Of a DNA stretch of 64,000 nucleotides, positions 1 through 10,679 are shown piece by piece. A model generated the notes under the pieces. The model saw only the letters and a list, made by a program, of their open reading frames with translations. It did no database searches and had not been told where the DNA came from. The position numbers were made by a program, and so were the translations under genes. The stretch spans positions 4,724,501-4,788,500 of the forward strand of contig CAHIKZ030001813.1 of the NCBI GenBank assembly GCA_903632075.3, written 5' to 3'. The stretch is from Acanthosepion pharaonis (Eukaryota > Mollusca > Cephalopoda > Sepiida > Sepiidae). Every line of letters begins with the position of its first letter. Within the stretch, counting starts at the first letter, position 1.

Positions 1-310
1 AATCATTTTTTGTAAAGTTTGAAATTTAAATCTTCCCAAAGCATTTAAAATGTCAAAATTTCCCTGCTTTGTTGTAGTTAAATATGCCATTGCTTCATTT
101 TTCTTTCTACACTGGAATAGATAACTTATAAATTTTCTTCATGCTTTCTTCTCGTGAAATGAATAATCGACTACTTCTGTCAGTTTTACTATCAGAATAA
201 TGCAGATCGATATCAAGTTAAGCTATTATTGAGTGATAGAATAGATCGCTCACAAAGGGACCCTGGGGTACAAATATAAAAGCCCAATATACTGATCAAA
301 ACACCCGACT
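1..310. repeat. Dispersed repeat of unknown class, copy 1
   Basis: This block is clearly homologous to 25630-26050. The two share the opening ATCATTTTTGTAAA, the run CCCTGCTTTGTTGTAGTTAA, a stretch ending in GATATCAAGTTAAG, and the tail segment GACCCTGG-GTACAAATAT. It has no open frame and no terminal repeats that I can see, and it runs off the left edge of the window. It could be the non-coding part of an interspersed element or an old segmental duplication. The repeat relationship is seen directly; the class is unknown. Confidence 0.7.
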
Positions 311-960
311 GATAAAGGTATACCAGTTACAGATATAAAAGCGAAATATGCGTGTCAGAGTTACACGTTATATTAAAATTAGCACATAACCTTTCAGGTG
401 GGGCCCAGTTAGAAATAGTTTCAGGTTCGATGTCCCAGTTTACTCAGTCTGGGAATGAATGTTTTCCTACGTATCTTGATTTAACTCGCGATTCGTTCAC
501 GCTGCGTATTAAAAAGAAGAAAACATCTTCGATATTTGGATATTTGATATGATTTCTCTTGTATGCTCATTTCCTTCCAGTTTCCAAATTCGTTTCCTTC
601 CAGTTTCCAAATTCGTTTCCTTTCGGAGGTCTAAAGTCAGAAATGGCAACATGATATTTTACACTGATTATTTTTCTAAAATAAATAAATAAATAGAGCA
701 ACCTAAGATCACGCACATTTTACGTAGATAAAAACATTTGTGAGGTGAAAACTGGATTTGTTTGTATTTCTTTCAGGCAGGGGTTACCAAGGATCCTTTC
801 TGTGTATCTATCAGAACATTTTCCAATCTAGCCGCGGGCTCTAAACACAACTAGAATTATTGATGTATTCATGTGACACATTTTTGAGATTTCTACTTCA
901 AGATCCTTGTACTTTGATAGTTTTTTTGAAGATCCTCAAAGAAACATTATTGTCTAAGAA
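311..960. other. No gene seen; short tandem duplication inside
   Basis: No coding region or known element was recognised. A 24-bp motif containing CCTTCCAGTTTCCAAATTCG is repeated in tandem about two and a half times at 571-625. The rest is AT-rich single-copy-looking sequence. Confidence 0.5.
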
Positions 961-997
961 TGAAGATATTCAAAGATACATTACAGTCTGAAGAACT

Positions 998-1059
998 GCT
1001 ACTACTACTACTACTACTACTACTACTGCTGCTAATTATTATTATTATTATTATTATTA
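998..1059 (+). repeat. Compound trinucleotide microsatellite (ACT)n-(ATT)n
   Basis: A run of ACT repeats passes through GCT into ATT repeats. It produces a meaningless leucine/isoleucine-rich frame, which is not a gene. Confidence 0.95.
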
Positions 1060-1399
1060 ACTCCAGTATTCTTGATTGGTTGTCTAATCTTTTACTAATC
1101 GTTATCTTCTGTCTTAATTCCTGTACATTTCTTCTACTCGCTCCTTAATAATATTTTTCTTTTTCTTCTTTCTATTTCTTATAGTCATTCATACTAAGGA
1201 ACCTATTGCGTCTTATTGGCTTTATTGCCTTGTTAGTGTAAAGTAATAACAAAAAAGTATTTTTATCTGCATCCTGAGATAAAGGAAGGATTTTTAGAAG
1301 GCTATTAAGTATATTACATTACACGTTGAAGGTTTATCAATTGTTTTGCTGTGATGTTTTATTATACCTGGTGTATTAGGAAAACATAATTGAAATTTC

Positions 1400-1640
1400 A
1401 AGGCACATAACGAGAAAAGAGGGCATGGAAAATATGTTACTCACAGGAAAGATTGAAGGCAAAGTGGGTCAGAAGAAAACAGTGCATAACATACCTAGAG
1501 AGCTTGAGTAAATGGATGGTTTTAGGAGAAATAACAAAAAGACAAAATTTAATAAGAGCTACAAAGGGACAGGAAATTGTGGAGAGCCATTGATTGCCAA
1601 CATCTTGAAAGGACACGTCACATAGAAGAAAAGGACAATG
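1400..1640 (+). pseudogene. RTE-like LINE (family A), 3' end of ORF, decayed
   Basis: Conceptual translation across stops gives the C-terminal signature seen in the other family A copies: a segment like GMENMLLTGKIEGK, then the LE-stop-MDGF block and the terminal GEPLIANILKGHVT. It matches 51780-52020, 33590-33760 and 40190-40400. Only the last 80 or so residues of the endonuclease/reverse transcriptase polyprotein remain, after the RT domain, so it is non-functional. A short LINE B-like 3' tail motif (GGCTTTATTGCCTTG) lies just upstream at about 1216. Confidence 0.7.
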
Positions 1641-1800
1641 TTGTTGGTATATGTGGTAAGCTCACAGAGAACTAAAGCATTTTCATCCTCTGTGCTCTGG
1701 TGTTGGTTTGCGGTTATATCATTGTCCTGCATTGGAAACTTTATTATGACACATATACAGTTCATTATGTATCCTAGCTAATCTATATTTAAATTTATTA

Positions 1801-2630
1801 TAATTATTATCAGTTGTGTATGTTATATTTCATGCTTTGTATCCTGTAGAGCCGGGTCCAAACTATGGTCCTATATGAGAATTGTCATTTAATTGATAGC
1901 ACATTTCTTATTATATGGGATCTTCCTAGTAAGACGATCTTCTGGGCAACTTGTATGTTGATGTTATCTGGGACAATGTGATTAAAATTTTCCATTCATT
2001 TTCTCACGAGACCCACAGCTCCGATTACTATTGTTACAGTCTCAGTCTTCATTCCCCAATCTCGATCTCCATGTCCTTTTATTTTGAACAATTTCTCAAT
2101 ATGTTTCATGGAGGTGTTTTTCTCAGATGGTACTTCTACGCCAATAAGCATACACTTTCTGAGTCTCTTGTCTTTATGATAATATCAGGTTTATTATTAT
2201 CATTGTGTGTTATATTTCCTGCTTTGTATCCTGTAGAGCCGGGTCCAAACTATGGTCCTTAGGCCCTATAGGAGAATTGTGATTTAATCGATAGCACTTA
2301 GTATATGGGATGTTCCTAGTAGGGCGATCTTTTGGGCAATTTATATGTTGATGTTACTTGGGACACTTAGAAAAATTGTCCATTCATTTTCTCACGAGAC
2401 CCACAGCTCCGATTACTATTGGTACAGTCTTAGTCTTCATTCCCCGCATCCTGTTAATCTCAATCTCCAGGACGCTGGCTCAGATCACAACCACAGGATA
2501 TATCAGACGCATATCCAGCTGGTCAATTCAGGAAGTTTTAATTTCCATGAAACATGTGAGCAGAAGACTCATCAAAATGCTCCGGTTAACATAACGACAA
2601 CAGACAAAATTCCTCACCATGATTAGTGAT
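1801..2630 (-). pseudogene. LINE with restriction-like endonuclease, C-terminal fragments in tandem
   Basis: On the minus strand the right-hand unit (about 2200-2630) reads a segment like EINRMRGMKTKTVPIVIGAVGLV. This is the block that follows the restriction-like endonuclease in R2/NeSL-type non-LTR retrotransposons. It continues, broken by stops, into a block like IALLGTSHI. The left-hand unit (1801-2080) repeats the same VTIVIGAVGLV and ALLGRSHII blocks, so the C-terminus is duplicated in direct orientation about 384 bp apart. Both copies contain stops. Compare 35836-36440, which carries the same domain on the plus strand. The clade assignment within endonuclease-type LINEs is inference. 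Confidence 0.6.
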
Positions 2631-3215
2631 ATTATTAATTGGGAGACTGAAAACATGTGATAGGGTCAGATGTGTTTCAGTTTCAATTTTTCGGGCTGAT
2701 GGTAGGGTTTGGGTGTGGCGTACACCCAGCACTTGTCCCAAAGACACCGTGCAGGATGGTTTTGGTTCTATAATAGTGTGCTTTACGTTCCCGTGGAAAG
2801 GATTATGTTCAAGAGTCTACTTGAACTCTTCATTGACTGGTGACCTCTACGGTACACTGTTTCTAAACTTTTTACGCTCATTCATGGACTTCAAGTACCC
2901 CGGCAACCTGTCTGTTCTAGCAGGGTTATGCGCCATTTAATCAGGCCCAAGTTGCAAACATTTTGGTTTTACAAGCATTCTAGCAAGTTGCAACGTAAGG
3001 TATGGCCTCTACGTTCGTCCGGCCTGAGTGCAATCGAGCATTTATGGTACATGAAGGAAACCAAAAATATCAGAAAGCAGTTGAGAGCAATCAGGAAAAT
3101 ATAGTTCAAGATTTTCGTAAATGTGTTTTGACCGCTTGTGGAATGTATACCACGTCCGTTTAGTGCATTCTACCGGGACAGAGCCACATGCCAGACATGC
3201 ACACATGACGTTTGA
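2630..3215 (+). pseudogene. Tc1-like transposase, C-terminal half, decayed
   Basis: The plus-strand frame reads IFRADGRVWVWRTPS at about 2690-2730, the block downstream of the first catalytic aspartate of Tc1 transposases. After frameshifts and stops, a frame near 3000-3060 gives PLRSSGLSAIEHLWYMK, matching the SPDLNPIEHLWxxxK block near the third catalytic residue. The tail near 3140 resembles the usual ending around residues LVECIPRP. The paired N-terminal DNA-binding domain is missing and the frame is broken in several places, so the copy is dead. No inverted repeats were located. It directly abuts the LINE fragment on its left. Confidence 0.75.
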
Positions 3216-3289
3216 CATGTGAGTGTATATCATTCCGTTTAAAAAGCCATGTTTTGTTTTTTTTTTAAAAAAAACCATATCATTCTAAA

Positions 3290-6230
3290 TCACATTCAAT
3301 CCCTTAAGCTTTACTTTTGCTTTCACCCCAACAATTCAGCGAACGCATAAATTAGTACGTTTTTCTAATGTAGAAGTTAAAAAATAGGGGTTCAGAATCA
3401 GACACTGAATCGATTTTAGAAGTGAATATTTGTTGCAAGAACTATCTGCATCGATGAATTCGGTTCTTTCTATTATTTGCCAAAGTTCAACATGCGAACA
3501 ATAGTTTGCCAGGCGTTATGAATTCTTCTTGCTAGGAACATCTTGCTTGTGTTTCACTAGATTGTACTTTTTTTTTCAAGATTAAAACATTTTACAGGAT
3601 TAGCAAAAGCTGCTAAGAATCGCTATGTCAGGGCGCATCTCAATGGATTATTCGTACAATGAGAAGGTTTGGCGCGCTTACAGAGAACTTATTTTAGGAT
3701 GAGCAGTTACGAAAATAGGTAGAAGAAAAAGAGTGCTGTGTAACCTATTTTTTTCGAGCACTTTCAATATTTTTGTCATATCAGAAAAAAGTCAAAGATT
3801 TATTTTTTTTATATATAAAATAAACAAGAAAAAACAAATTGAAAATGGAAGTTTTAAGAATTCGAAAAGAAAAAGACAAGTTAAAAGCTGGCTGAAAACG
3901 TTCAGCGACATTTTGCCGGTTTTAAAGTAATAACATAAGAGATAGCTTTTTTATTTTATTTTATTTTGAAGGTTACGTCTGCAGTAGATTAGATTAAAAA
4001 TGGCGTTTAATGAAAATGGGACGATGGAAAAAAGAAAAAGAATAAAAATGGAAAATTTGGCAAAGGAAACAGAAATGAAATAAATTTCCTTTGGGGAGTT
4101 GAATAAAAATGATGAAAAGATGAGACCGAAATCTTTTAAAATGAATAGAGAGAAAAAGGGGGAAAACAAAGGAAGAAAGACAAAGGAAAAGAAAAAGAGA
4201 AAGAAAGGAAGACAAACAGACAGACGGAGAAGCAAACTGAGAAAAGCATCGGTGAAAGAAGTTATAAAAATAAGAATTTATATAAATATATACAAGTATG
4301 TATTTTATTAAATTTTAAACAAGATACTTTTTAAGTTATTTTTAAATTTAAACTAAAGTTGAAAATGTTACTTTATATTTTATATATTCACAAATAAAAT
4401 ATTTTTTTATAAGCAATTGTATTAAAATTTGACTGAATCTTAGGTACCTCCACTACTGACGTCATTGTAGCTAAAGAAAAGAAAATTCATATACGAAGTC
4501 ATATTATACTGCAACTAAGAATTAATAATAATATACAACGGATGTGAAAATTCTTGAGTCACTAAATGGCTTTTTGCCCCGTCTATAATAACACAAATCA
4601 GTAACAGTTTTCTCTATGGCCAACATATTATTTGTAGTTACTATATTTATAATATATTGGTTTTTAAAAATTCCCAAATGTTTTAGAATTTTTTTACAAT
4701 GCAAATATAATGCTAAATTTAAGCCATAATTTCTATCCCTACATTTAGTGAAGTCTTTATGTTTAACCGTGTTAAATAGATAGTGTGTTCAAAATTTCCC
4801 GCGCTAGAAAATAAGGTAATAACTTTTTCCCATCACATTTTCTGATCACTTTAAAAGCCGTCATCGTTGATGTTTCTATGTGTCAGACACGGTTTTAAAA
4901 CAGGACTAGAAATTCATTCCCTACTTCCTGTTTAATATAGAGTTTCCGGTAACGATCTTAAATTTTTGGTGATATGACTAATCGGTGTCTGCGATACTTT
5001 ACTTAAGTTATTTCATAGAAGGTAAAAGGGGAGGTTTTCTTCTATTCTTCCGAATAAACACCCTATCTTGGCCGCATGTAGGAAGATCACTACAACCATG
5101 CATACCTAATTTATAAATTCGAATAGCCCAAGTGAAGTCTTGATTGGTTGTTGTTTACTGGGGCAACTTATATAATGCACGTCCTAAAGCTAGTGGCAGA
5201 TTTTGTTCTAGGTGCGGGCCGAATACTGATCATATTCGGTCGGGTCGCCCATCGAAGAAGTCTGTTGTTTATTTAGACCCGAAACTTCTAGTGACATGGG
5301 AGCAACAACACTAACGACGCATCTGGATTTGGCATTTAAAGGTGTATTTTAATAATACTTTGAGGCTAGGGGTTGGCGGCATCCTACTTATATCTTTGTT
5401 AGCGTTTAGAGAAGTTGCTCTAGTCAACATTCTCATAATATCGGCGTTTTGCAGTGCCATGGATAGGCAGTCATGGATGTGCCCTTGTAAGAACTTCCAG
5501 TGAGCAACCTTGAGGTAACTGTATACACCATCCGGTCAATTTGTATTGTATTAACGATAGACAGTAACAATTTGACTTTTTCATCTTAAAATTCTTCTGA
5601 CTACAACCATTAAAAATAACAGAAGTAAACCAGTGTGCAAAAATCACCGAAGCTCCTCAACCTTTCTTTCCCTAACATTCGTGAAGTTCGTACAAATCTC
5701 TGTAGAGAAGACTATTTTCTCTTGAAATGTTCTCAAGATGTTTCAAATTTCTCCAGATATTTTAAATTAAAATCTTCCATCTTTACTATTGTTCTATGAT
5801 CTCTTCCTCGTTGAAATGATTCCAGAATACACATACACAGCCCTGGTGTTTATATACAAGACAATTTTTCACTGACATGGGATTCGTCTCTTGAGTCCCT
5901 GGATGATTATTTCATGTGTTTTCGACTTTCGTTATTGCACTATTTTAGCATCTATTTTTCCTTTATCACTCCTCTTTTTCTCAGGAATGTAACGTTAGGC
6001 AAAATATCCAACAGTACAAAAATCTCTCTCTCTGTCTCTCTCATACTTTCTCTCTATTCATTGGAAAATATATTTTTGCTTGACGATTTTAACCTTTAGC
6101 AATCTGCATTACAAATATGTTGTGACCAATAAATGGTTAAAGAAATAACAAAACAAGTGTTGCAGATATATCATATATTAAACAGTAAGTACAACAGATG
6201 TTTATTACACGACTAGTGAGTGTGCGTCGG
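3290..6230. other. No recognisable gene or element
   Basis: This is AT-rich sequence with frequent stops in all frames. The part at 3770-4320 is strongly A/purine-rich on the plus strand and produces low-complexity lysine/arginine frames that look spurious. A stretch near 5160-5300 has a TATATAA motif and somewhat balanced base composition and might be part of an LTR, but no partner repeat was found. CT dinucleotides occur near 6020-6055. Confidence 0.5.
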
Positions 6231-6852
6231 TTGATCCAGCGTGCAATCTATTCGACTGTTATATTTACCAGCCTCCTCGCGAAGTAAGATGTGGCACAAG
6301 GCTGAGTTTAATGTGGGGCAATCCGGGGCCCGTAGGCTCGGCCAAAAATTCCGAATAGACCCATATAAAACAGGGTCGGGTAGCTGTTTTGCGAGACAAG
6401 ACTCTGCGCTTCGACATAGTCTCGTCTGGTGATCCTCTCTGCTCGGAGGCAGTGAGTTTACCCAGCACAGCTGAAACAGATCTTTTCGACTATTAATATT
6501 TAACAGCCCCCCCCCACGAGGTGTGTATGCGGCACAAGGCCGAATTTACCGTGTGTTCTCCGAGCCCATAGGCTCGGCCAAATATATTCCCTTGGAAGCC
6601 GCATAAACGTGTTCAGGGACTGTCTACCTCCCCGGAGGAAACTTTTCCTTGCAGCAAAGCATCGTCAGGGTTCCACGAGAAATTACGAACAGTCTGGTCG
6701 ACTGTTAATATTTAACAGCCACCCCGCGCCTTCATACGAGGGATGTATTTGGCACAAAGCCGAGTTTACCGTGAGTTCTCTGAGATCGTAGGCTCGACCA
6801 AAAATATTTCCTTACAACCCGCCTAGACGAGAGTTCAACAGATGAAGTATCC

Positions 6853-6920
6853 AGTGTACGTTTTCTCTAATAGTTGTGCGTTTCCCTTTACCTTAGCTTA
6901 ATTCTTTGACCTGTTAAATA
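6853..6920 (+). repeat. Left copy of a 68-bp inverted duplication
   Basis: The stretch from AAGTATCCAGTGTACG to TTCTTTGACCT is repeated in opposite orientation at 8733-8801 with about one indel. It sits between the third and fourth units of the tandem array. Its identity is higher than between most repeats in the window. Confidence 0.85.
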
Positions 6921-6960
6921 TTAACAGTCGACCAGATGGTCGACTGTTAATATTTAACAG
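6911..6960. repeat. Perfect palindrome, 23-bp arms, 4-nt spacer
   Basis: The left arm 6911-6933 ends in CAGTCGACC. The spacer AGAT is followed by the right arm 6938-6960, starting GGTCGACTG. The arms are exact reverse complements. The right arm is the start motif of the array unit, so the junction looks like two units meeting head to head. Confidence 0.95.
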
Positions 6961-7614
6961 ACCCCCCCACGAGTGATGTATGTGCCACAAGGCCGAGTTT
7001 ACCGTGGGTTTTCCGATCCCGTAGGCTCAGCTAAAAATATTCCCTTAGAAGCCGCATAAACGAATTCAGGGCCTGTCTACTTCGCCGGACGAAAGTTTGC
7101 CCTTCGGCGAAGCTTCGTCCGGGTTCCTCTCTGGCCAAGGTAGAGAGTTCGACAGATGAACAAGCTGGTCGACTGTTAATATTTAAAAGCAACGAGGTGT
7201 GAATGTGGCACAAGTTTACCGAGTTTACCGTCAGTTCTCCGAGCCCATAGGCTCGGCCAAATATATTCCCTTAGAAGCTGCATAAGCGGGTCAGAGCCTG
7301 TCTACCTCCCCGGACGAAACTTTGCCCCGCGGCAAAGCCTCGTCCGGGTTCCTCTTTGCCATAGCAAAACATGACAACACGAATATGAAAAATAAAAACA
7401 TTATCACTCAGCAATCAGTCACCTACAATGGTAGGACAAACATTTTACTCAGCTAATGAAGCCGCCTTCAAAGTATTAAAGGTTAATCTATAACACTTTA
7501 GATGTGGCTTCATGCCATGTGGCTAATTGTTCTCTTTGGTAGCCCGACTTCACAAATTTAAGCACTCTACTAGCTCTCATAATTTCATATTTCAAAACGT
7601 TAGTTGTAACTGTA

Positions 7615-7812
7615 ATTTCTTTTTTCTACTCTCGCACTTCTGACTTGTGGAAATCTCTTCCGGATTTTTGTTTTCCGGGCAGGAGCTCTACAAGTCTGTC
7701 TCCTTGAACACTGTTATTCTTATAGTTTTCCCTCTTCGTTTTTTTTCACTCTCAGTAACCCCTTGCATCATAGCGGCGTTATCGCCTTGCTTTTGGTGAA
7801 ATTAAAAAACAA
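7615..7812 (+). pseudogene. LINE family B, 3' end, degraded
   Basis: The sequence reads through the family B ending: a block like LWKSLPDF, then untranslated sequence with CAGTAACCCCTTGCAT, GGCGTTATCGCCTTGCTTTTGG and TGAAATTAAAAAACAAC. It is the last 200 bp or so of the element and has no open frame. Confidence 0.6.
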
Positions 7813-7814
7813 CA

Positions 7815-8730
7815 ACAAATAAATGGGAGCAATTACCAAACTGTGAAGGTTGCTAATCTACAACAGAATCAAATGGTACCTATATTTTCTTATTTTTTGG
7901 GATTTGTATCAGTAGTATTCTGACTGTTGCATGTTGCATATATTAGGATACGTAAAATCATTATACTTTTGAAGCATGACACTCACTATTTGCATTAAAT
8001 AACTTGTTTTTAGAAAATACGTTGTTTTTAAATCTATGATATCAGACGTATTTTTTGTTTGGAAAAAAATACCATGTTCCTTCAGGAGATAATGGTGTCC
8101 ATGGCTCTCCGTGTATTCCTTTTATTATCTGCGAATTGCTATGACGAGAGACGTTACCATTACCATGGTTTTGAATTCAAAATTATCCTTCTTCCACACT
8201 GACAGCAAATTAAGTTTAGGGAGCTTAATTCGCCATGTTAATTGAGAGAGGAGAGAGGGAATCATATGTTTTCGAAGGGCTTTATCCTGAAAGTGGATGC
8301 AACAGACTTGATCAGAAATTGAATTTAGATCACCAAATCCGCTGTGGCGCCACTAACCGTCACACTACATCCTTTGCAAGTTACGTGTTTGCAAAATTAA
8401 GAACTGCGAAAGACTCACATTTAAATGAAATGTAAGCTAGTCATGTTTAACGCGGGGTAACATTTACATAGCAGTTAATTTTTAGCATTATTTCATTCTG
8501 ACGTTTTCTGTTGCTCCACAAGTGAACGATAATAGATTTTACATCTCGAAAAACGGGCGAAACACAACCTATTGCAGGGAAACTGATATCTCACACAGAC
8601 ACACACACGTATTCGCACACACGCGTACCTGCAGATACATCAGTGATTATTATTTACTTTCTCTTTTCGCATCTAGTACATTAAATATTTTGTAAGCAAG
8701 TGTCTGTGATATGTTAACGGTGTCATAACG
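7815..8730. other. No gene seen
   Basis: No element or coding sequence was recognised. A short frame at 8235-8435 has no recognisable motif. A short, imperfect CA stretch lies at 8594-8625. Confidence 0.5.
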
Positions 8731-8732
8731 GA

Positions 8733-8801
8733 AAGGTCAAAGAATTAGCTAAGGTAAAGGGAAACGCACAACTATTAGAGAAAACGTACACTGGATACTT
8801 T
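8733..8801 (-). repeat. Right copy of the 68-bp inverted duplication
   Basis: This is the reverse complement of 6853-6920 with about one indel. The flanks outside the shared block do not match, so it is unclear whether these are terminal repeats of one element or two independent copies. Confidence 0.85.
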
Positions 8802-8845
8802 ATCCCTCCTCCACCTATAGAAACGAGCCCAAACGGATATTGCAG

Positions 8846-9060
8846 GTGTGACGTAACAAGTAAAGAGGTAGAGTAACTGTGGCAGTGTAGCTGTTGTAGC
8901 CATGGGAAGCGGACGGAGATTTAAATTTAACCGTGGACTTTTTGTTTGAATGTGGTACTTTATCTAAGACGTAGCCACTGTTTTTTTCTTGAGCAGGAAT
9001 AGCAAAGGAATATCAGAAATATATGAATTCTGGTCAATCGGCAGCGATACGCGAATATTC
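8846..9060 (+). repeat. Direct repeat, copy 1 (partner 9856-10070)
   Basis: From ACGTAAC-AGTAAA through TAAGACGTAGCCACTG and TATCAGAAATATAT to CAATCGGCAGCGATAC, this block aligns with 9856-10070 at an offset of about 1010 bp, with moderate divergence. The repeat end coincides with the left arm of a hairpin (9021-9049 with 9075-9105). Confidence 0.75.
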
Positions 9061-9105
9061 TTGCGGCTTTCAACTATCGCTGCCCAGATTGACCAGAATT
9101 CATAT
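9021..9105. repeat. Inverted repeat, about 29-bp arms
   Basis: The left arm 9021-9049 (ATATGAATTCTGGTCAATC then GGCAGCGATA) is the reverse complement of 9075-9105 except for a 2-nt insertion. The spacer is about 25 nt. Confidence 0.9.
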
Positions 9106-9855
9106 ACCTCGGTTTTGGGATTTCATTCGTTCTTGAAGCCCGTTCATAACACGAAATGTTCGTAAACCGAAACTATTTTCCAATAGGAATCAATGTAAAA
9201 TCGATTAATCCATATCTGGTAGCCCGATAATTGCTTATTTAAACTTTAACAACAGTACTTTGTATATAAGTTTATACGAAAAAATAATGAAAATCATATA
9301 ATACATAAAACTAATGAAAATCATTAAATCTAAGAAAATAAATAAACCCAATACCAAATGGATAAAATATAGACGAATACTTCAGTTTTAGCGTACCTGC
9401 ATGTAGGAGAGTTGATGGCGTAATTGGAAGGAAAGAAATGTTATTGTTTGGAAAATAGAAGACATGGTCGTCTCTTTATTTATAAGAATAGTATAGATCG
9501 TTGAGTTTGCCATATGAAACTGAGTAAGAAGAGAAAATATCATTATCAAGGAGACAATATCAATCAACAATTGTTTTTCATTTAACTTTTTCTTAAAAAA
9601 AGTCACAGTACAATAAAATTGGAAAAAGAAAAAAACACAGCACAACACAACATGGCGGTCGACTCAGAAATGATTCCGTTCGGGTTAACGCAGTTCGGCT
9701 CGGTTCAGCAATGTTATTCGAAAACCGAAATTTTGTTTCATAACCGAGACATTTTATCTCGAATATTCTGTTCGAAAACCGATTTGTTCAACAGGTGAGA
9801 CGTTCGAGAATCGAGGTTGCTCTGTATATCTGATATTCATTTGCTACTTCTGTTA

Positions 9856-10070
9856 CGTAACACGTAAATAGGTAGTGTAACAGCGACGCCATTGTACCTG
9901 AAAAGCAGACAGGAATTTAAACTTGACTGTGGCCGTTTTGTTTTAATGGGACACGTTTTGTAAGACGTGTCAACTGCTTTTTTTTCTTGGGTTGAAGTAG
10001 CAAAGAAATATCGGAAATATATTAATTCTGATCAATCGACATCGATACTTGAAAGCAGCAATAATACACA
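9856..10070 (+). repeat. Direct repeat, copy 2 (partner 8846-9060)
   Basis: This is the second copy of the 215-bp block. It contains a 71-residue frame (9967-10182) without recognisable motifs, which I do not call as a gene. Between the two copies the motif TTCGAAAACCGA recurs at about 9717 and 9770, with a variant at about 9160. Confidence 0.75.
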
Positions 10071-10199
10071 GAGGATGCGAGAAGAAGACTATGGGTTACT
10101 GACAATAAGGGTAACCACTCGATTAAGAGGGATATCACCTCAAATCGCATGCAAATCAAACACTGATCAATCGATCAATTAACGTACTGTATAGCGTAC

Positions 10200-10625
10200 G
10201 GGGTGCGTTCCAGAAATTCCGAGATTTTTTCAGGAGAGACTAATTTCAAAGAAGTATAAAACTCTAATCTATTTCAAAGTAAGAACTTTAACAGCACATG
10301 ACATTCTTCATCCAGATAATTGTGAACTGACTGAACAAGGCTCTGATGCTCTGACGTCCACGTCCACATTGTTTTCATCCAACATCACTCATCGTCTCTC
10401 ACATCGTCTCCACCATTGAATCTCTTGTGACAACGGAAATCAGATGTTCGGCTCCTACAAGTTAATCCATAAGCAGTCTGGCGCATTTCATATGCCTTTT
10501 TTGTATTTTCTCAGTCTAACACAAAACTTCATTGCATAGCAAGCTCTCCAAATTGTCTTTGCATCCTGACTGCATTCTGCAAACTTGTCCGCTGTGGCAC
10601 GCAATATGTAGCAGAGAGTGCTCAA
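10200..10625 (-). pseudogene. Mariner-like transposase, internally deleted remnant
   Basis: The minus strand reads, with frameshifts, a block like FCVRLRKYKKG...NAPDCLW. It matches the N-terminal helix-turn-helix of mariner transposases (pattern FCVRLxKSxxETxxMLxxAYG), followed by a weak QEIQWW match to the WHKRFKDG region and then ENNVDVDVRAS. It then jumps to a C-terminal block KLVSPEKISEFLERTP next to the element end near 10200. The catalytic core is missing, so this is an internally deleted, immobile copy. Family identity rests on motif memory. Confidence 0.6.
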
Positions 10626-10679
10626 AGCACTTTTACAATCTTCAATCTGGAATTAAAAAGTTGTCAATTTATTAGATAT

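Larger units (their letters stand above)
6235..7380 (+). repeat. Five-unit tandem repeat, about 210-240 bp per unit, with hairpins
   Basis: Units begin with a TCGACTGTTAATATTTAACAG-like motif at about 6249, 6485, 6696, 6938 and 7167. Each continues with GTGGCACAAGGCCGAGTTTA, a short hairpin CCGAGCC-CATA-GGCTCGG, CCTTAGAAGCCGCATAAACG, and in most units a longer GC-rich hairpin built on CCGGACGAA and TTCGTCCGG (clear at 7085-7122 and 7309-7348). The block is visibly GC-richer than its surroundings. The GTGGCACAAGGCCGA motif also occurs in the short tRNA SINE at 22.3-22.9 kb. No protein is supported; the class is unknown. Confidence 0.85.

Noticed and set aside
3733..4311. Lysine-rich and phenylalanine-rich open frames
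   Set aside because: They follow from A-rich/T-rich composition and carry no domain.
7300..7350. Hammerhead ribozyme (GGACGAAAC resembles part of the core)
   Set aside because: The CTGATGA half of the core is not found at the required position; the sequence folds as a simple long hairpin.
9967..10182. 71-codon frame as a small gene
   Set aside because: It straddles the end of a direct repeat, has no recognisable motif and is not conserved in the partner copy.
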